Shown here: positions 8,092-13,685 of the stretch, piece after piece
Layout: each line of letters opens with the position of its first letter
How positions within the stretch are numbered: the stretch's first letter is position 1
From: a virus
Reading direction: 5' to 3' (one strand)
Virus record (IMG/VR): IMGVR_UViG_3300024054_000056
Coordinates: 1 to 24,773 of that record
Length of the DNA: 24,773 bases
Notes under the pieces: generated by a model
The model's database searches: none
Told to the model about the DNA's origin: nothing
The model's input: only the letters and a program-made list of their open reading frames with translations
Made by a program: the position numbers and the translations under genes

Positions 8092-8471
8092 GATTTCTTC
8101 GCCGCTGGATTCACTTCGATGACTCGCGCCGGCGCTTCCGGCGACATGAAGAACTTCTGCTGATGCTTCCGTTCGCGCGCGAGAATCGGGTCAGCGTCGC
8201 CCGGACGCTCCCCGGCCATTTCATCCCACACGACAGGGACGTCTTGCAGCTTCACCGCCTCGCGGGGCGACAGGGGCGGTTGCCCGTGATGCCGGCGCCG
8301 AAACTGCTCAAGCAGATACTTCTTCGCCTCGCGCTCCCAGACGTATTCGACGTCGGCTGGCGTCAGGGCAAGCTGCACGCCGATCGGCTCATAGCCGAGC
8401 GCCCGGTACATCGCCTTGACGACGACCTTCGCGACGGCGAGGTTCCCGCGGCTGTAGTCGACGCTAGTCAT
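8088..8471 (-). CDS. Hypothetical protein upstream of terL
   Basis: A 127-residue protein; the ATG at 8471 is preferred because it overlaps the upstream stop by 8 bases, while the frame further upstream encodes arginine-serine-rich shadow sequence. It begins MTSVDYSRGNLAVAKVVVKAMYRALGYEP, followed by a highly charged helical middle (DVEYVWEREAKKYLLEQFRRRHHG) and a tail with ARERKHQQKFFMSPE. No known domain is recognised. It lies between a nuclease-like gene and terL and is coupled to both, so a role in packaging is plausible but not shown. Confidence 0.55.
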   Translation of the reverse strand: MTSVDYSRGNLAVAKVVVKAMYRALGYEPIGVQLALTPADVEYVWEREAKKYLLEQFRRRHHGQPPLSPREAVKLQDVPVVWDEMAGERPGDADPILARERKHQQKFFMSPEAPARVIEVNPAAKKS

Positions 8472-8982
8472 CCCCCGGCCTCCAGATGTAGACGCCGAAC
8501 TCGCCCGGCCTCGCCGCGCAGACACTCGGGCGCAGCTTCACCGGCTTCGGCACGGTGGTCGCGCAATCGTACCACTTCACCATCTCGATGCAGGCGAACT
8601 TCCACAGTTCCTCGGGAAACAATCGAAGAAGAACCGGCAAGTAGAGAGAGGTCAGCTGAAACCATGCGTCCGCCGTGTGGTTGTACTTTATCTCGACAAT
8701 TGTGATCTGGCCGCGTGGCAGATCGAAGTAGATGCCGTCCGGCTGGCACCATTGTAGCCGAGGGTCGCCGGCGAGCCGGAAGCGCAACCAGGGGCCGCGC
8801 AGAAACAGCGAACCGTAGCGGGCTTCCAGATAATCGTGTGCTTTGCGCTCATACTTCAACCCTTGCAACTTCCTGCCCGATCGGCGAACGGGCTTGATAA
8901 ACGGTGGCGCGGTCGATGCAAACTCAGCGAACTCGACGGCGTCCGCGGGAAAGTAATTACGCTGCCTCGGGTGGCTCGACAA
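8464..8982 (-). CDS. PD-(D/E)XK nuclease-like protein
   Basis: A 172-residue protein with the core signature of a PD-(D/E)XK endonuclease fold: a helix with KYERKAHDYLEARYG (E45), then PD82 in QPDGIYFD, a turn, and ITIVEIKY with E97-x-K99, followed by a helix carrying Q109 in WFQLTSLYLPVL. In this superfamily the aspartate, glutamate and lysine bind metal and activate water to cut DNA. The most likely start is TTG at 8982 with GGAAG upstream; no ATG lies near the N-terminus, so the start is uncertain. It overlaps TerS by 26 bases and the next gene by 8. The setting suggests a DNA end-cutting or packaging-associated job; host DNA degradation is an alternative. The fold call is by eye. Confidence 0.6.
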   Translation of the reverse strand: MSSHPRQRNYFPADAVEFAEFASTAPPFIKPVRRSGRKLQGLKYERKAHDYLEARYGSLFLRGPWLRFRLAGDPRLQWCQPDGIYFDLPRGQITIVEIKYNHTADAWFQLTSLYLPVLLRLFPEELWKFACIEMVKWYDCATTVPKPVKLRPSVCAARPGEFGVYIWRPGDD

Positions 8983-9493
8983 CTTGAGCTTCCGACACTT
9001 GAACCGCTGGCGGCGCGGCAGGAAGGGGGATAACTCGCCCGAAGTTCGCTTGCGCTGAGGCGAGAGTGTTTGCGTCGACTGTTACGAAGTTCTGCACGAG
9101 CGCGGGGCCGCCGGGGCCTTGAGTCCCCCCGGTTTTGTCGCCGTAGCCGAGACGCCGGAGCGCCAGGTCGGCAGTCTCGGCGAGAAACTCCCGATGGATA
9201 ATGTTCGGCCCGGCCTTCGTGCATTCGACGACCTCCTCGGCCAGTGCGTCGAGGGCGAGCCCGGCGACCCCGCGCAGCTTCGCCGGAATGTCCGCCACGA
9301 CGGCGACGTCCGCCTCCCGTTCGAGCGTCGCGAGCTTCGCCCGGAACGCATCGGAATTCATCAGCGTACTCACCCACGCCACCGTGTAGCCGAAGTATTC
9401 CGCTGTGCGCGTGACGAGCCTCGGCCCTGGGTTCGCCAGTACGAAGCGCATGATTTCCTCATGCGTGGGAGAGAGTTTCGCGGGGGCGGGCAT
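8957..9493 (-). CDS. terS: Terminase small subunit, probable
   Basis: A 178-residue protein at the head of the packaging operon. Residues 8-52 look like the helix-turn-helix DNA-binding part of small terminases: THEEIMRFVLANPG, LVTRTAEYFGYT, VAWVSTLMNSDAFRAKLATLE. A helical oligomerisation region follows (about 55-120, ending LALRRLGYGDKTGG), then a proline- and alanine-rich tail. TerS recognises the viral packaging site and regulates TerL. The ATG at 9493 has a C-rich leader without a clear ribosome site. An internal ATG at 9451 has GAGGA 4 bases upstream, but would remove residues that look like part of the first helix, so both starts are possible. First gene of the leftward operon. Confidence 0.68.
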   Translation of the reverse strand: MPAPAKLSPTHEEIMRFVLANPGPRLVTRTAEYFGYTVAWVSTLMNSDAFRAKLATLEREADVAVVADIPAKLRGVAGLALDALAEEVVECTKAGPNIIHREFLAETADLALRRLGYGDKTGGTQGPGGPALVQNFVTVDANTLASAQANFGRVIPLPAAPPAVQVSEAQVVEPPEAA

Positions 9494-9582
9494 GGGGGAA
9501 TTGGGGCGGGGGAGGGGGGAGAGTGGAAGGTGTGGAGCGAATGGTGCGGGGAGCGAGGCCGAAGGCCGAGCGGCCGAGCGGC

Positions 9583-9611
9583 CCCGGTGGTAATGGGGAG
9601 TTACCCCCGGG
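9583..9611. repeat. Dispersed hairpin element, copy 2
   Basis: CCCGGTGGTAA (9583-9593), loop TGGGGAG (7 nt), TTACCCCCGGG (9601-9611): an 11-bp stem with a single mismatch. It lies between the two divergent operons, upstream of TerS. The left arm has T in place of the central G, exactly as in the copy at 16884. Confidence 0.8.
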
Positions 9612-9667
9612 AGTATGTGAAAATTCCACCACGCCGGTGAGGGGGCTTTCCCCCACCCAACCCACCC

Positions 9668-9728
9668 GTCGCTGGGGGGAGGCCGGGGCGCGGCGCGGCT
9701 GGTCGCTGGGGCGAGGAGGCCGGGGCGC
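9668..9728 (+). repeat. G-rich direct repeat pair
   Basis: Two direct copies starting GTCGCTGGGG and ending AGGCCGGGGCGC: 9668-9691 and 9702-9728, differing by a 3-base insertion (GAG) and one other change. Several runs of four or more G lie on the plus strand, so G-quadruplex formation is conceivable. Their place in the divergent region suggests protein-binding or packaging-site repeats; this is inference. Confidence 0.65.
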
Positions 9729-9754
9729 CTGCGGGGGCGCGGCTCAGGGCGAGG

Positions 9755-9783
9755 TCGACAGGGCGATTAGTAATTCTTATATG
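9755..9783 (+). promoter_or_regulatory. Possible sigma-70 promoter for first rightward genes
   Basis: TCGACA (9755-9760, five of six bases of the -35 consensus), a 17-base spacer, then TATATG (9778-9783, four of six of the -10 consensus). The spacer enters the AT-rich patch, and the first rightward gene starts about 100 bases downstream. It is clearly weaker than the two promoters at 11502 and 12318. Confidence 0.35.
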
Positions 9784-9801
9784 CGGATAAATAAAATCCG
9801 C
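9783..9801. promoter_or_regulatory. Operator-like inverted repeat
   Basis: GCGGAT (9783-9788), AAATAAA, ATCCGC (9796-9801): a perfect 6-bp inverted repeat with an AT-rich centre. It begins at the last base of the possible -10 element and would cover the transcription start. This is a typical place for an operator or a 5' hairpin. No T-run follows, so it is not an intrinsic terminator in the plus direction. Confidence 0.45.
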
Positions 9802-9881
9802 TTGCATCATCTACGCTTTTCAGGCGATAATTCCCATGTCGACGCCATCCGGCGCGACGCAATCAATCAGGAGATTCAATC

Positions 9882-10430
9882 ATGGGAAAAAACCATAGCT
9901 GGAACGGAACAGAACTGACGCAAACGCTTTGCGGCGAAACCTTCAAGGTCGACATTGCCGCGCTGCCGGCCGATATCATCAACGCGGCAATCCGATTCGC
10001 CCTGCCGACGCTGCTCAGGAATGCCACTGCCGGCTTGGCGAGTGAAGACCCGCCGAAGGCAATCGAGCGCGTGAAGGCGCGACTGGCCGCATGGGCAGAG
10101 GGGAAGTGGAGTGCCAAGGGCGAAGCTTCGGCGGAACCCCGCACGAGCTTGCTGGCCCGCGCCGTCGCCGAAGCTCTTGGCAAGACCGTCGCCGAAGCCG
10201 CCGCGATTATCGAAGGCGCAGTCGAACGCGCCCTGGAAGCCGCCGAGTTGGATCAGGAATCGGAGGACGACGAGGAAAAGGCCGCCGTCCGCAAGGTCGG
10301 CACGGATGTTCGCAAGGTCTTCCGCGAAGCGGCCGAAGTAGCGCCGATCTACAAGCGCTTGAAGGATGAAGCCGCCGCGAAAGCTGCAAGCGATAAGCCG
10401 AAAGTCTCGCTGGCCAGCCTGATCGGCTAA
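9882..10430 (+). CDS. Alanine/glutamate-rich helical early protein, unknown function
   Basis: A 182-residue protein, the first gene of the rightward side, with AGGAG (9869-9873) 8 bases before the ATG. It begins MGKNHSWNGTELTQTLCGETFKVD and is then almost entirely helical: ADIINAAIRFALPTLLRN (30-47), a charged segment around 60-80, ARAVAEALGKTVAEAAAIIEGAVERALEAAEL (about 90-122), an acidic stretch (ESEDDEEK) and a final lysine- and alanine-rich helix. No membrane segment, zinc site or enzyme motif is seen. As the gene nearest the divergent promoter region it may be made early. I do not recognise a defined family. Confidence 0.75.
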   Translation: MGKNHSWNGTELTQTLCGETFKVDIAALPADIINAAIRFALPTLLRNATAGLASEDPPKAIERVKARLAAWAEGKWSAKGEASAEPRTSLLARAVAEALGKTVAEAAAIIEGAVERALEAAELDQESEDDEEKAAVRKVGTDVRKVFREAAEVAPIYKRLKDEAAAKAASDKPKVSLASLIG

Positions 10431-10439
10431 GGCAACTCT

Positions 10440-10467
10440 GCAAGCCGCTCGGCAACGGGCGGCTTGC
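10440..10467 (+). promoter_or_regulatory. Intercistronic hairpin
   Basis: GCAAGCCGC (10440-10448), a 10-nt loop, GCGGCTTGC (10459-10467): a perfect 9-bp stem between the first two rightward genes. No T-run follows; the ribosome site of the next gene (GGAGG, 10489-10493) is 22 bases downstream. It could act as an mRNA-processing or stabilising hairpin or an attenuator. Confidence 0.6.
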
Positions 10468-10500
10468 GGGGCAATCCTGCCCAGTTACGGAGGCCTCTTT

Positions 10501-11085
10501 ATGGAAACACCCTTCCTGCCGGAACATGGCCTAGAGTGGACGAAGCTAGTAGTCCCCTCGACCTTGCTGCCGGAAGAACTTAAATTCGTCGGGGACGATC
10601 CCGATACGTTTTTCGACTGCCTCGGGAAGATTGCAGTTTATCTGCCCGACTGGGATATTGGTTTTGCTTATTTGCCTAAGCCAAGGTCTTTGCGGACTTG
10701 GCGCAAGCGCGAGGCGCTCAAGCCGCTAGGCAAGCTCGAAGATGCAGTCGGCGCCCTTTTAATCATACATACCGCATGGGTGTTTAGCCTAGCGGCGAAC
10801 GTTCGCAAGGACGATATCTGCCCCTCGCGGCGCGGAAAGACTCCCCTCGCGCCCATCTTGGGGAACACCTATCGAGTTATCAACCTGCGCGGCAATCCGA
10901 TTCGCAGCGCAGCGCAGCTTGCTGATTATGTCGACTGGGCCATGCATCCCGCTCGGCGCTTGCATCTTGTTCGGGCCCACTTCCGCTATTATAAATCCGG
11001 CTTGATCACGCTCGTTCGGGCGCATACGCGGGGCCGCGACACGGGCGAGGTCGATAAGCATTTTACAATCGGCGCCCCGGCCTGA
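10501..11085 (+). CDS. Hypothetical protein with HLVRxHF C-terminal motif
   Basis: A 194-residue protein with GGAGG 7 bases before the ATG. The chain has a hydrophobic middle (EDAVGALLIIHTAWVFSLAANV, about 80-101) that could be a buried helix, and a C-terminal part reading RLHLVRAHFRYYKSG, then LVRAHTRGRDTGEVDKHFTIG. A closing 'HLVRGHF...HxRG' pattern is known to me from a set of short phage and bacterial proteins of unknown function; here Gly is replaced by Ala. There is no signal peptide. It is followed by a strong intrinsic terminator, so it is the last gene of the first rightward unit. Confidence 0.7.
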   Translation: METPFLPEHGLEWTKLVVPSTLLPEELKFVGDDPDTFFDCLGKIAVYLPDWDIGFAYLPKPRSLRTWRKREALKPLGKLEDAVGALLIIHTAWVFSLAANVRKDDICPSRRGKTPLAPILGNTYRVINLRGNPIRSAAQLADYVDWAMHPARRLHLVRAHFRYYKSGLITLVRAHTRGRDTGEVDKHFTIGAPA

Positions 11086-11103
11086 TCGAAGCCGCGCCCC
11101 GAG

Positions 11104-11134
11104 TCCCCCGGTACCCTCCGGGGGATTTTTTTTT
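11104..11134 (+). terminator. Intrinsic terminator
   Basis: TCCCCCGG (11104-11111), loop TACCCT, CCGGGGGA (11118-11125), followed by nine T (11126-11134). An 8-bp GC-rich stem with a long T-run is a textbook Rho-independent terminator. It lies 19 bases after the stop of the preceding gene and closes the 9882-11085 unit. Confidence 0.93.
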
Positions 11135-11142
11135 GCCCCCAC

Positions 11143-11467
11143 GCCGGGGGAATTACGGCAGGGGGAAATTATTTCCCACTTTCTTCCCGGATATTCCCGG
11201 ATACATCCGGGTCACCCAATATCTGAATGACCCCCCCTCTCGCCATAAACCCCCTGCCATATATCAATAACTATACCGGGACATAAAAGACCCCCTTGTT
11301 ATAGTGTATTAATTTTTTTTATTTTTTTTTTTTAAGTACTTATACCCCCAAACAATTTCACGGCGCAGCGTGGCGAAAGAGGGGGTCATTCACTTCTTGG
11401 GGGACCAGGATATTTCCGGGGATATCGGGGGGTATTTGCGGAAACAATCACCCCAATTTCCCCCGGC
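11143..11467. repeat. Large imperfect inverted repeat with AT-rich core (origin candidate)
   Basis: Core arms 11186-11244 and 11372-11430 are reverse complements of each other over 59 positions with 48 matches and no gap; the inner 21 bases match at 19 (both contain TGAATGACCCCC). Outer tips also correspond: GCCGGGGGAA at 11143-11152 against TTCCCCCGGC at 11458-11467. The 127-base centre is AT-rich, with T8-A-T12 (11313-11333), the 10-bp palindrome TAAGTACTTA (11333-11342) and ACTATA/TATAGT (11270-11275, 11304-11309). The left arm also has the tandem TCCCGGATAT/TCCCGGATAC and a CCCGGAT-AC-ATCCGGG palindrome. No gene is seen here. Such a layout between a terminator and a promoter fits an origin of replication or a protein-bound control site; this is inference. 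Confidence 0.8.
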
Positions 11468-11501
11468 TCGGCCTACGGCCTCGCCCCACTTCCCCCAACA
11501 C

Positions 11502-11530
11502 TTGACACGCCCCACCCTCGCGCCTATAAT
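11502..11530 (+). promoter_or_regulatory. Perfect sigma-70 promoter P1
   Basis: TTGACA (11502-11507), a 17-base spacer and TATAAT (11525-11530): full consensus at both boxes. Transcription should start near 11537, 28 bases before the ATG at 11565. The flanks resemble P2: CTTGACACG at the -35 box and CCCTTTG after the -10 box. A small TAAC-A-GTTA palindrome (11544-11552) lies in the leader. Confidence 0.92.
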
Positions 11531-11564
11531 ATCCCTTTGCCATTAACAGTTACAGGAGATTACC

Positions 11565-11966
11565 ATGACAATGCCGAAGCGAATTGATAGATATGAGGCC
11601 TACTGGCGGGAGATACTAGTTGCAGCGACCCTGGCTGACGCCGCCGGGGAACACTTCGCCGTTACAATACCCTCGACGAACCCACGCTATACGCAGTTAC
11701 GATTCTACGGCTTTCGTGAAGCAGCCCGTCGGCAGGGGATTCCCGGCGACCGCGTCCTCGACCGGCTAACTCCTCGGCTATCGCCGGACGGCCACGGGGT
11801 TACGCTAACTTGGGTCGGCACATCGCAAGCGGACGCCGAAGTCGCCGCAGCAATCGCGGAACAACTCAGGAAGTACACCGCCCCGGCGCAAGCGCCACAG
11901 GAATCGCCAACTCCGCCAGCGAAGCCGGCCGAAACGTGGCTCGACGAGGTCCTTCGCAATGGATAG
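11565..11966 (+). CDS. Hypothetical protein
   Basis: A 133-residue protein, first gene behind promoter P1, with AGGAG (11554-11558 region) before the ATG. The first 80 residues look globular: an N-terminal helix (RYEAYWREILVAATLADAAGE), then HFAVTIPSTNPRYTQLRFYGFREAARRQG, which suggests a small alpha-beta fold. It continues with a helix (ADAEVAAAIAEQLRKYT), a proline-rich linker (about 107-122) and a short end (ETWLDEVLRNG). The proline linker and terminal peptide could be a docking tail. No family recognised. Confidence 0.75.
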   Translation: MTMPKRIDRYEAYWREILVAATLADAAGEHFAVTIPSTNPRYTQLRFYGFREAARRQGIPGDRVLDRLTPRLSPDGHGVTLTWVGTSQADAEVAAAIAEQLRKYTAPAQAPQESPTPPAKPAETWLDEVLRNG

Positions 11967-12276
11967 TTCGCGGCGGACGCTCGTCGAACTCGCCTTCGAC
12001 CTCCGGGGGAAACGGCTCGGCGTTGCCGGCACGAATACGCCCTGGTGCGAGGCAACGCCATTCCATAGCGAATACTTCCCCACGCGTAGCGAGGCCGAAA
12101 CGCGCCGGACGTTTATTAAGAACACCCTCGCCTACGCCCGGAAGAAGCGGCGCCACTATGCCGAGTGGCTCGCAAACATCTACTCCATCCGGGAACGACC
12201 CGGCGGCAGCGATGCCGAACGCTACGTGCTCGAATGGAAGGTTCCGAGCAGGCGGGCACGACAGCGGGAGGATTAG
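11959..12276 (+). CDS. Hypothetical protein
   Basis: A 105-residue basic protein whose ATG overlaps the preceding stop by 8 bases, so it is coupled to it. An N-terminal section (RRTLVELAFDLRGKRLGVAGTNTPWC) precedes a charged helix (TRSEAETRRTFIKNTLAYARKKRRHYAEWLANIYSI, about 42-77) and an arginine-rich end. The positive charge would allow nucleic-acid contact, but no motif proves it. Followed directly by a hairpin element and promoter P2. Confidence 0.7.
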   Translation: MDSSRRTLVELAFDLRGKRLGVAGTNTPWCEATPFHSEYFPTRSEAETRRTFIKNTLAYARKKRRHYAEWLANIYSIRERPGGSDAERYVLEWKVPSRRARQRED

Positions 12277-12277
12277 G

Positions 12278-12305
12278 CCGGGGGGTAAAAATATTTTACC
12301 CCCGG
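12278..12305. repeat. Dispersed hairpin element, copy 3
   Basis: Left arm CCGGGGGGTAA (12278-12288, one extra G), loop AAATATT (7 nt), right arm TTACCCCCGG (12296-12305). The stem extends into the loop through A-T pairs. It starts two bases after a stop codon and ends 12 bases before the -35 box of promoter P2, so it could insulate the P2 unit from transcription arriving from P1. Confidence 0.82.
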
Positions 12306-12317
12306 GGCTTATTTCGC

Positions 12318-12346
12318 TTGACACGTCCCCCAATCTACGCTATAAT
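12318..12346 (+). promoter_or_regulatory. Perfect sigma-70 promoter P2
   Basis: TTGACA (12318-12323), a 17-base spacer and TATAAT (12341-12346). Transcription should start near 12353. It shares CTTGACACG and CCCTTTG flanks with P1, which suggests common ancestry or a shared regulator. It drives the run of small genes from 12392. Confidence 0.92.
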
Positions 12347-12352
12347 CCCCTT

Positions 12353-12371
12353 TGAATGCAAGGTGCATTCA
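12353..12371. promoter_or_regulatory. Operator-like perfect inverted repeat at the P2 start site
   Basis: TGAATGCA (12353-12360), AGG, TGCATTCA (12364-12371): an 8-bp perfect inverted repeat placed exactly where transcription from P2 should begin. As DNA it is a good operator for a dimeric repressor; as RNA it would make a 5'-terminal hairpin protecting the message. It ends 6 bases before the GGAGA ribosome site of the next gene. Confidence 0.65.
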
Positions 12372-12391
12372 TCTTACGGAGACTCGCCACC

Positions 12392-12841
12392 ATGAAATTA
12401 TCGAAAGAGCAACTCGCCGCCGCAGTCACCGCGGCATTCTCAAGCAGCGGCCTTACGATGAAACCGCCGCCGGCGCCAAAACCGGCGAAACAGCAAGCCC
12501 GCATCGGCGCCACGGAAAACGCAATCGCTGCCCGCTGGGCGACACGGGCTCCGCTTCGCCCCCGCTCAAAACTCTGGTACATCCACCGCCATCACTGCGC
12601 CGCGTGCGGAACCTCATCGGAATTCACCGGGCAACCGCTGGTGCGTTACGAAAACGAAACCACGGGATTCGCCCGGGAACTTCCAACTCTCGTCGTCGAC
12701 GACCTGCCCGTCGAAGTCATCGACCTGCCGGAACTCGAAGTCGAACAGTGCCCGGCCTGCCTGCGCCTCGGCCGGAAGCTCGACGACCTCCTGGCACTCC
12801 CCTCACCAACTCTCAACGGCCAGCGGAGCCTTTTCTCATGA
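12392..12841 (+). CDS. Zinc-ribbon-type protein, unknown function
   Basis: A 149-residue protein. The ATG at 12392 (GGAGA 9 bases upstream) is chosen over the upstream in-frame ATG at 12356, which would lie on the transcription start of P2 without a ribosome site. A helical N-terminus (KLSKEQLAAAVTAAFSSSG) and a proline/lysine linker precede a four-cysteine site: C69-x2-C72 in HHCAACGTSS and C120-x2-C123 in EQCPACLRLG, with an acidic beta-rich stretch between. The cysteine pairs would bind one zinc ion. Such ribbons serve DNA, RNA or protein binding; which one is not clear. Confidence 0.75.
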   Translation: MKLSKEQLAAAVTAAFSSSGLTMKPPPAPKPAKQQARIGATENAIAARWATRAPLRPRSKLWYIHRHHCAACGTSSEFTGQPLVRYENETTGFARELPTLVVDDLPVEVIDLPELEVEQCPACLRLGRKLDDLLALPSPTLNGQRSLFS

Positions 12842-13029
12842 CGCCGGCGCCGATCGTCCTCAAGCACCCCCGGTGTGCTGTTTGCGAAAACGCCGGGGAG
12901 TGCTACTTCCCCGAACACGACTACCGGGACTCGCCGCGACTCCGCCACATCCGGTGGCACTCCGCCGAGGCGACACAGCAAACGATTAATCCACTCGACA
13001 CCGAAAGGCCCGTCTATGACTTCCGATAA
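12838..13029 (+). CDS. Small cysteine-containing hypothetical protein
   Basis: A 63-residue protein coupled to the preceding gene by an ATGA overlap. It contains PRCAVCENAGECYFPEHDY (C-x2-C-x4-C and a following His), then a basic helix (SPRLRHIRWHSAEATQQ). The Cys/His cluster could hold zinc. No family recognised. Confidence 0.6.
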   Translation: MTPAPIVLKHPRCAVCENAGECYFPEHDYRDSPRLRHIRWHSAEATQQTINPLDTERPVYDFR

Positions 13030-13285
13030 ACGCCCCATTAAGGAAATCGCCCGTGCTATCCGCGATAACCTCGACGCCCGGTACCGCGACAAGCCGAAGC
13101 CTCCCGGCTTCTACTACCACTCCCGGCCCTATCTCGACGCCGCGTGCACGATGAACACTCTCGCCGACAGCTACTACCTCGACAACGGCCGCGACATCGT
13201 CCTCCGGCTGCTCGGCAACCTCGAAACCTGGCGTGGCGACGCCGCGCGGCAACTCAAGGCGGAACTGCGGGAACACCTGCAATGA
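13016..13285 (+). CDS. Hypothetical protein
   Basis: An 89-residue protein starting inside the end of the previous gene (14-base overlap). Helix IKEIARAIRDNLDARYRD, a PKPPGFYYHSRPYLDAACTM segment, and a C-terminal helical part DIVLRLLGNLETWRGDAARQLKAELREHLQ. It looks like a compact soluble helical protein. No known domain. Confidence 0.65.
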   Translation: MTSDKRPIKEIARAIRDNLDARYRDKPKPPGFYYHSRPYLDAACTMNTLADSYYLDNGRDIVLRLLGNLETWRGDAARQLKAELREHLQ

Positions 13286-13443
13286 AGGCGGCCATGCGTT
13301 GCTGGCTCCGCTTCCTTCGCTTCTGGAACTGCATCGACCTGTCCAACGCCCAGCGCACCGGCAACTGGCCCCTCGTCAGCGACTGCCGCGTGCGCATCGC
13401 CCAGCTCGACCGGAAACTCGACCTACTGGAGGTTACGAAATGA
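13282..13443 (+). CDS. Small hypothetical protein
   Basis: A 53-residue basic protein overlapping the preceding stop by 4 bases (ATGA). Sequence pattern: MKAAMRCWLRFLRFWNCIDL, a short loop, then a helix (RVRIAQLDRKLDLLEVTK). The tryptophan- and leucine-rich N-terminus may be amphipathic. Supported mainly by tight coupling on both sides. Confidence 0.5.
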   Translation: MKAAMRCWLRFLRFWNCIDLSNAQRTGNWPLVSDCRVRIAQLDRKLDLLEVTK

Positions 13444-13685
13444 ACACACGGACAAAACGGAACCACGGCCCGAGGACTCAGCGGCCCCGCTTCCTGCAAC
13501 TCCACCGCAACGGCCTCGCCCTCGCGCGAAGCACCTACGCACGCCCCGAGTCGGCGCAACGTGCGGCGCTGTATCTCGCCTGGTACAAGACCATCCCCGG
13601 CGACGTTATCGAAATCGTCGACCGCCGCACGGGCCGCAGCATCGCTCGATTCAAGTCGTCGACGCTCGGGGTGGCCATATGCTGA
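13440..13685 (+). CDS. Small basic hypothetical protein
   Basis: An 81-residue protein with an arginine-rich N-terminus (NTRTKRNHGPRTQRPRF). A small domain follows, with the helix YARPESAQRAALYLAWYKT and strands GDVIEIVDRRTGRSIARF. The ending resembles short phage proteins with a 'GDVIEIVD..TG..I' strand pair, but I cannot name a family. Coupled to the previous gene by an ATGA overlap; TTACG-GAGG-like sequence lies just upstream. Confidence 0.55.
   Translation: MNTRTKRNHGPRTQRPRFLQLHRNGLALARSTYARPESAQRAALYLAWYKTIPGDVIEIVDRRTGRSIARFKSSTLGVAIC

Larger units (their letters stand above)
9494..9881. other. Divergent intergenic control region
   Basis: 388 bases between the first leftward gene (TerS) and the first rightward gene. 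It holds a G/C-rich left part (9500-9750) with a hairpin element, GGCCGAG-type short repeats around 9555-9582, a GGGGG-CTTT-CCCCC hairpin at 9641-9654 and two long direct repeats. An abrupt AT-rich patch (9765-9800) carries a possible rightward promoter and a hairpin. An open frame of 131 codons crosses this part but looks non-coding. The leftward promoter of the structural operon must lie here or be replaced by read-in, but I see no convincing minus-strand -35/-10 pair. Confidence 0.7.

Noticed and set aside
6757-8163. 468-codon plus-strand open frame opposite terL
   Set aside because: Antisense shadow; TerL motifs are intact on the other strand and no ribosome site precedes the frame.
9523-9918. 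131-codon plus-strand frame in the divergent region
   Set aside because: Low-complexity Gly/Arg-rich translation of G-rich repeats, crosses the promoter-like patch and overlaps the well-supported start at 9882.
12356-12391. Upstream ATG at 12356 as start of the zinc-ribbon gene
   Set aside because: It lies at about +4 of promoter P2 without a ribosome site and inside the inverted repeat; ATG 12392 has GGAGA at good spacing.
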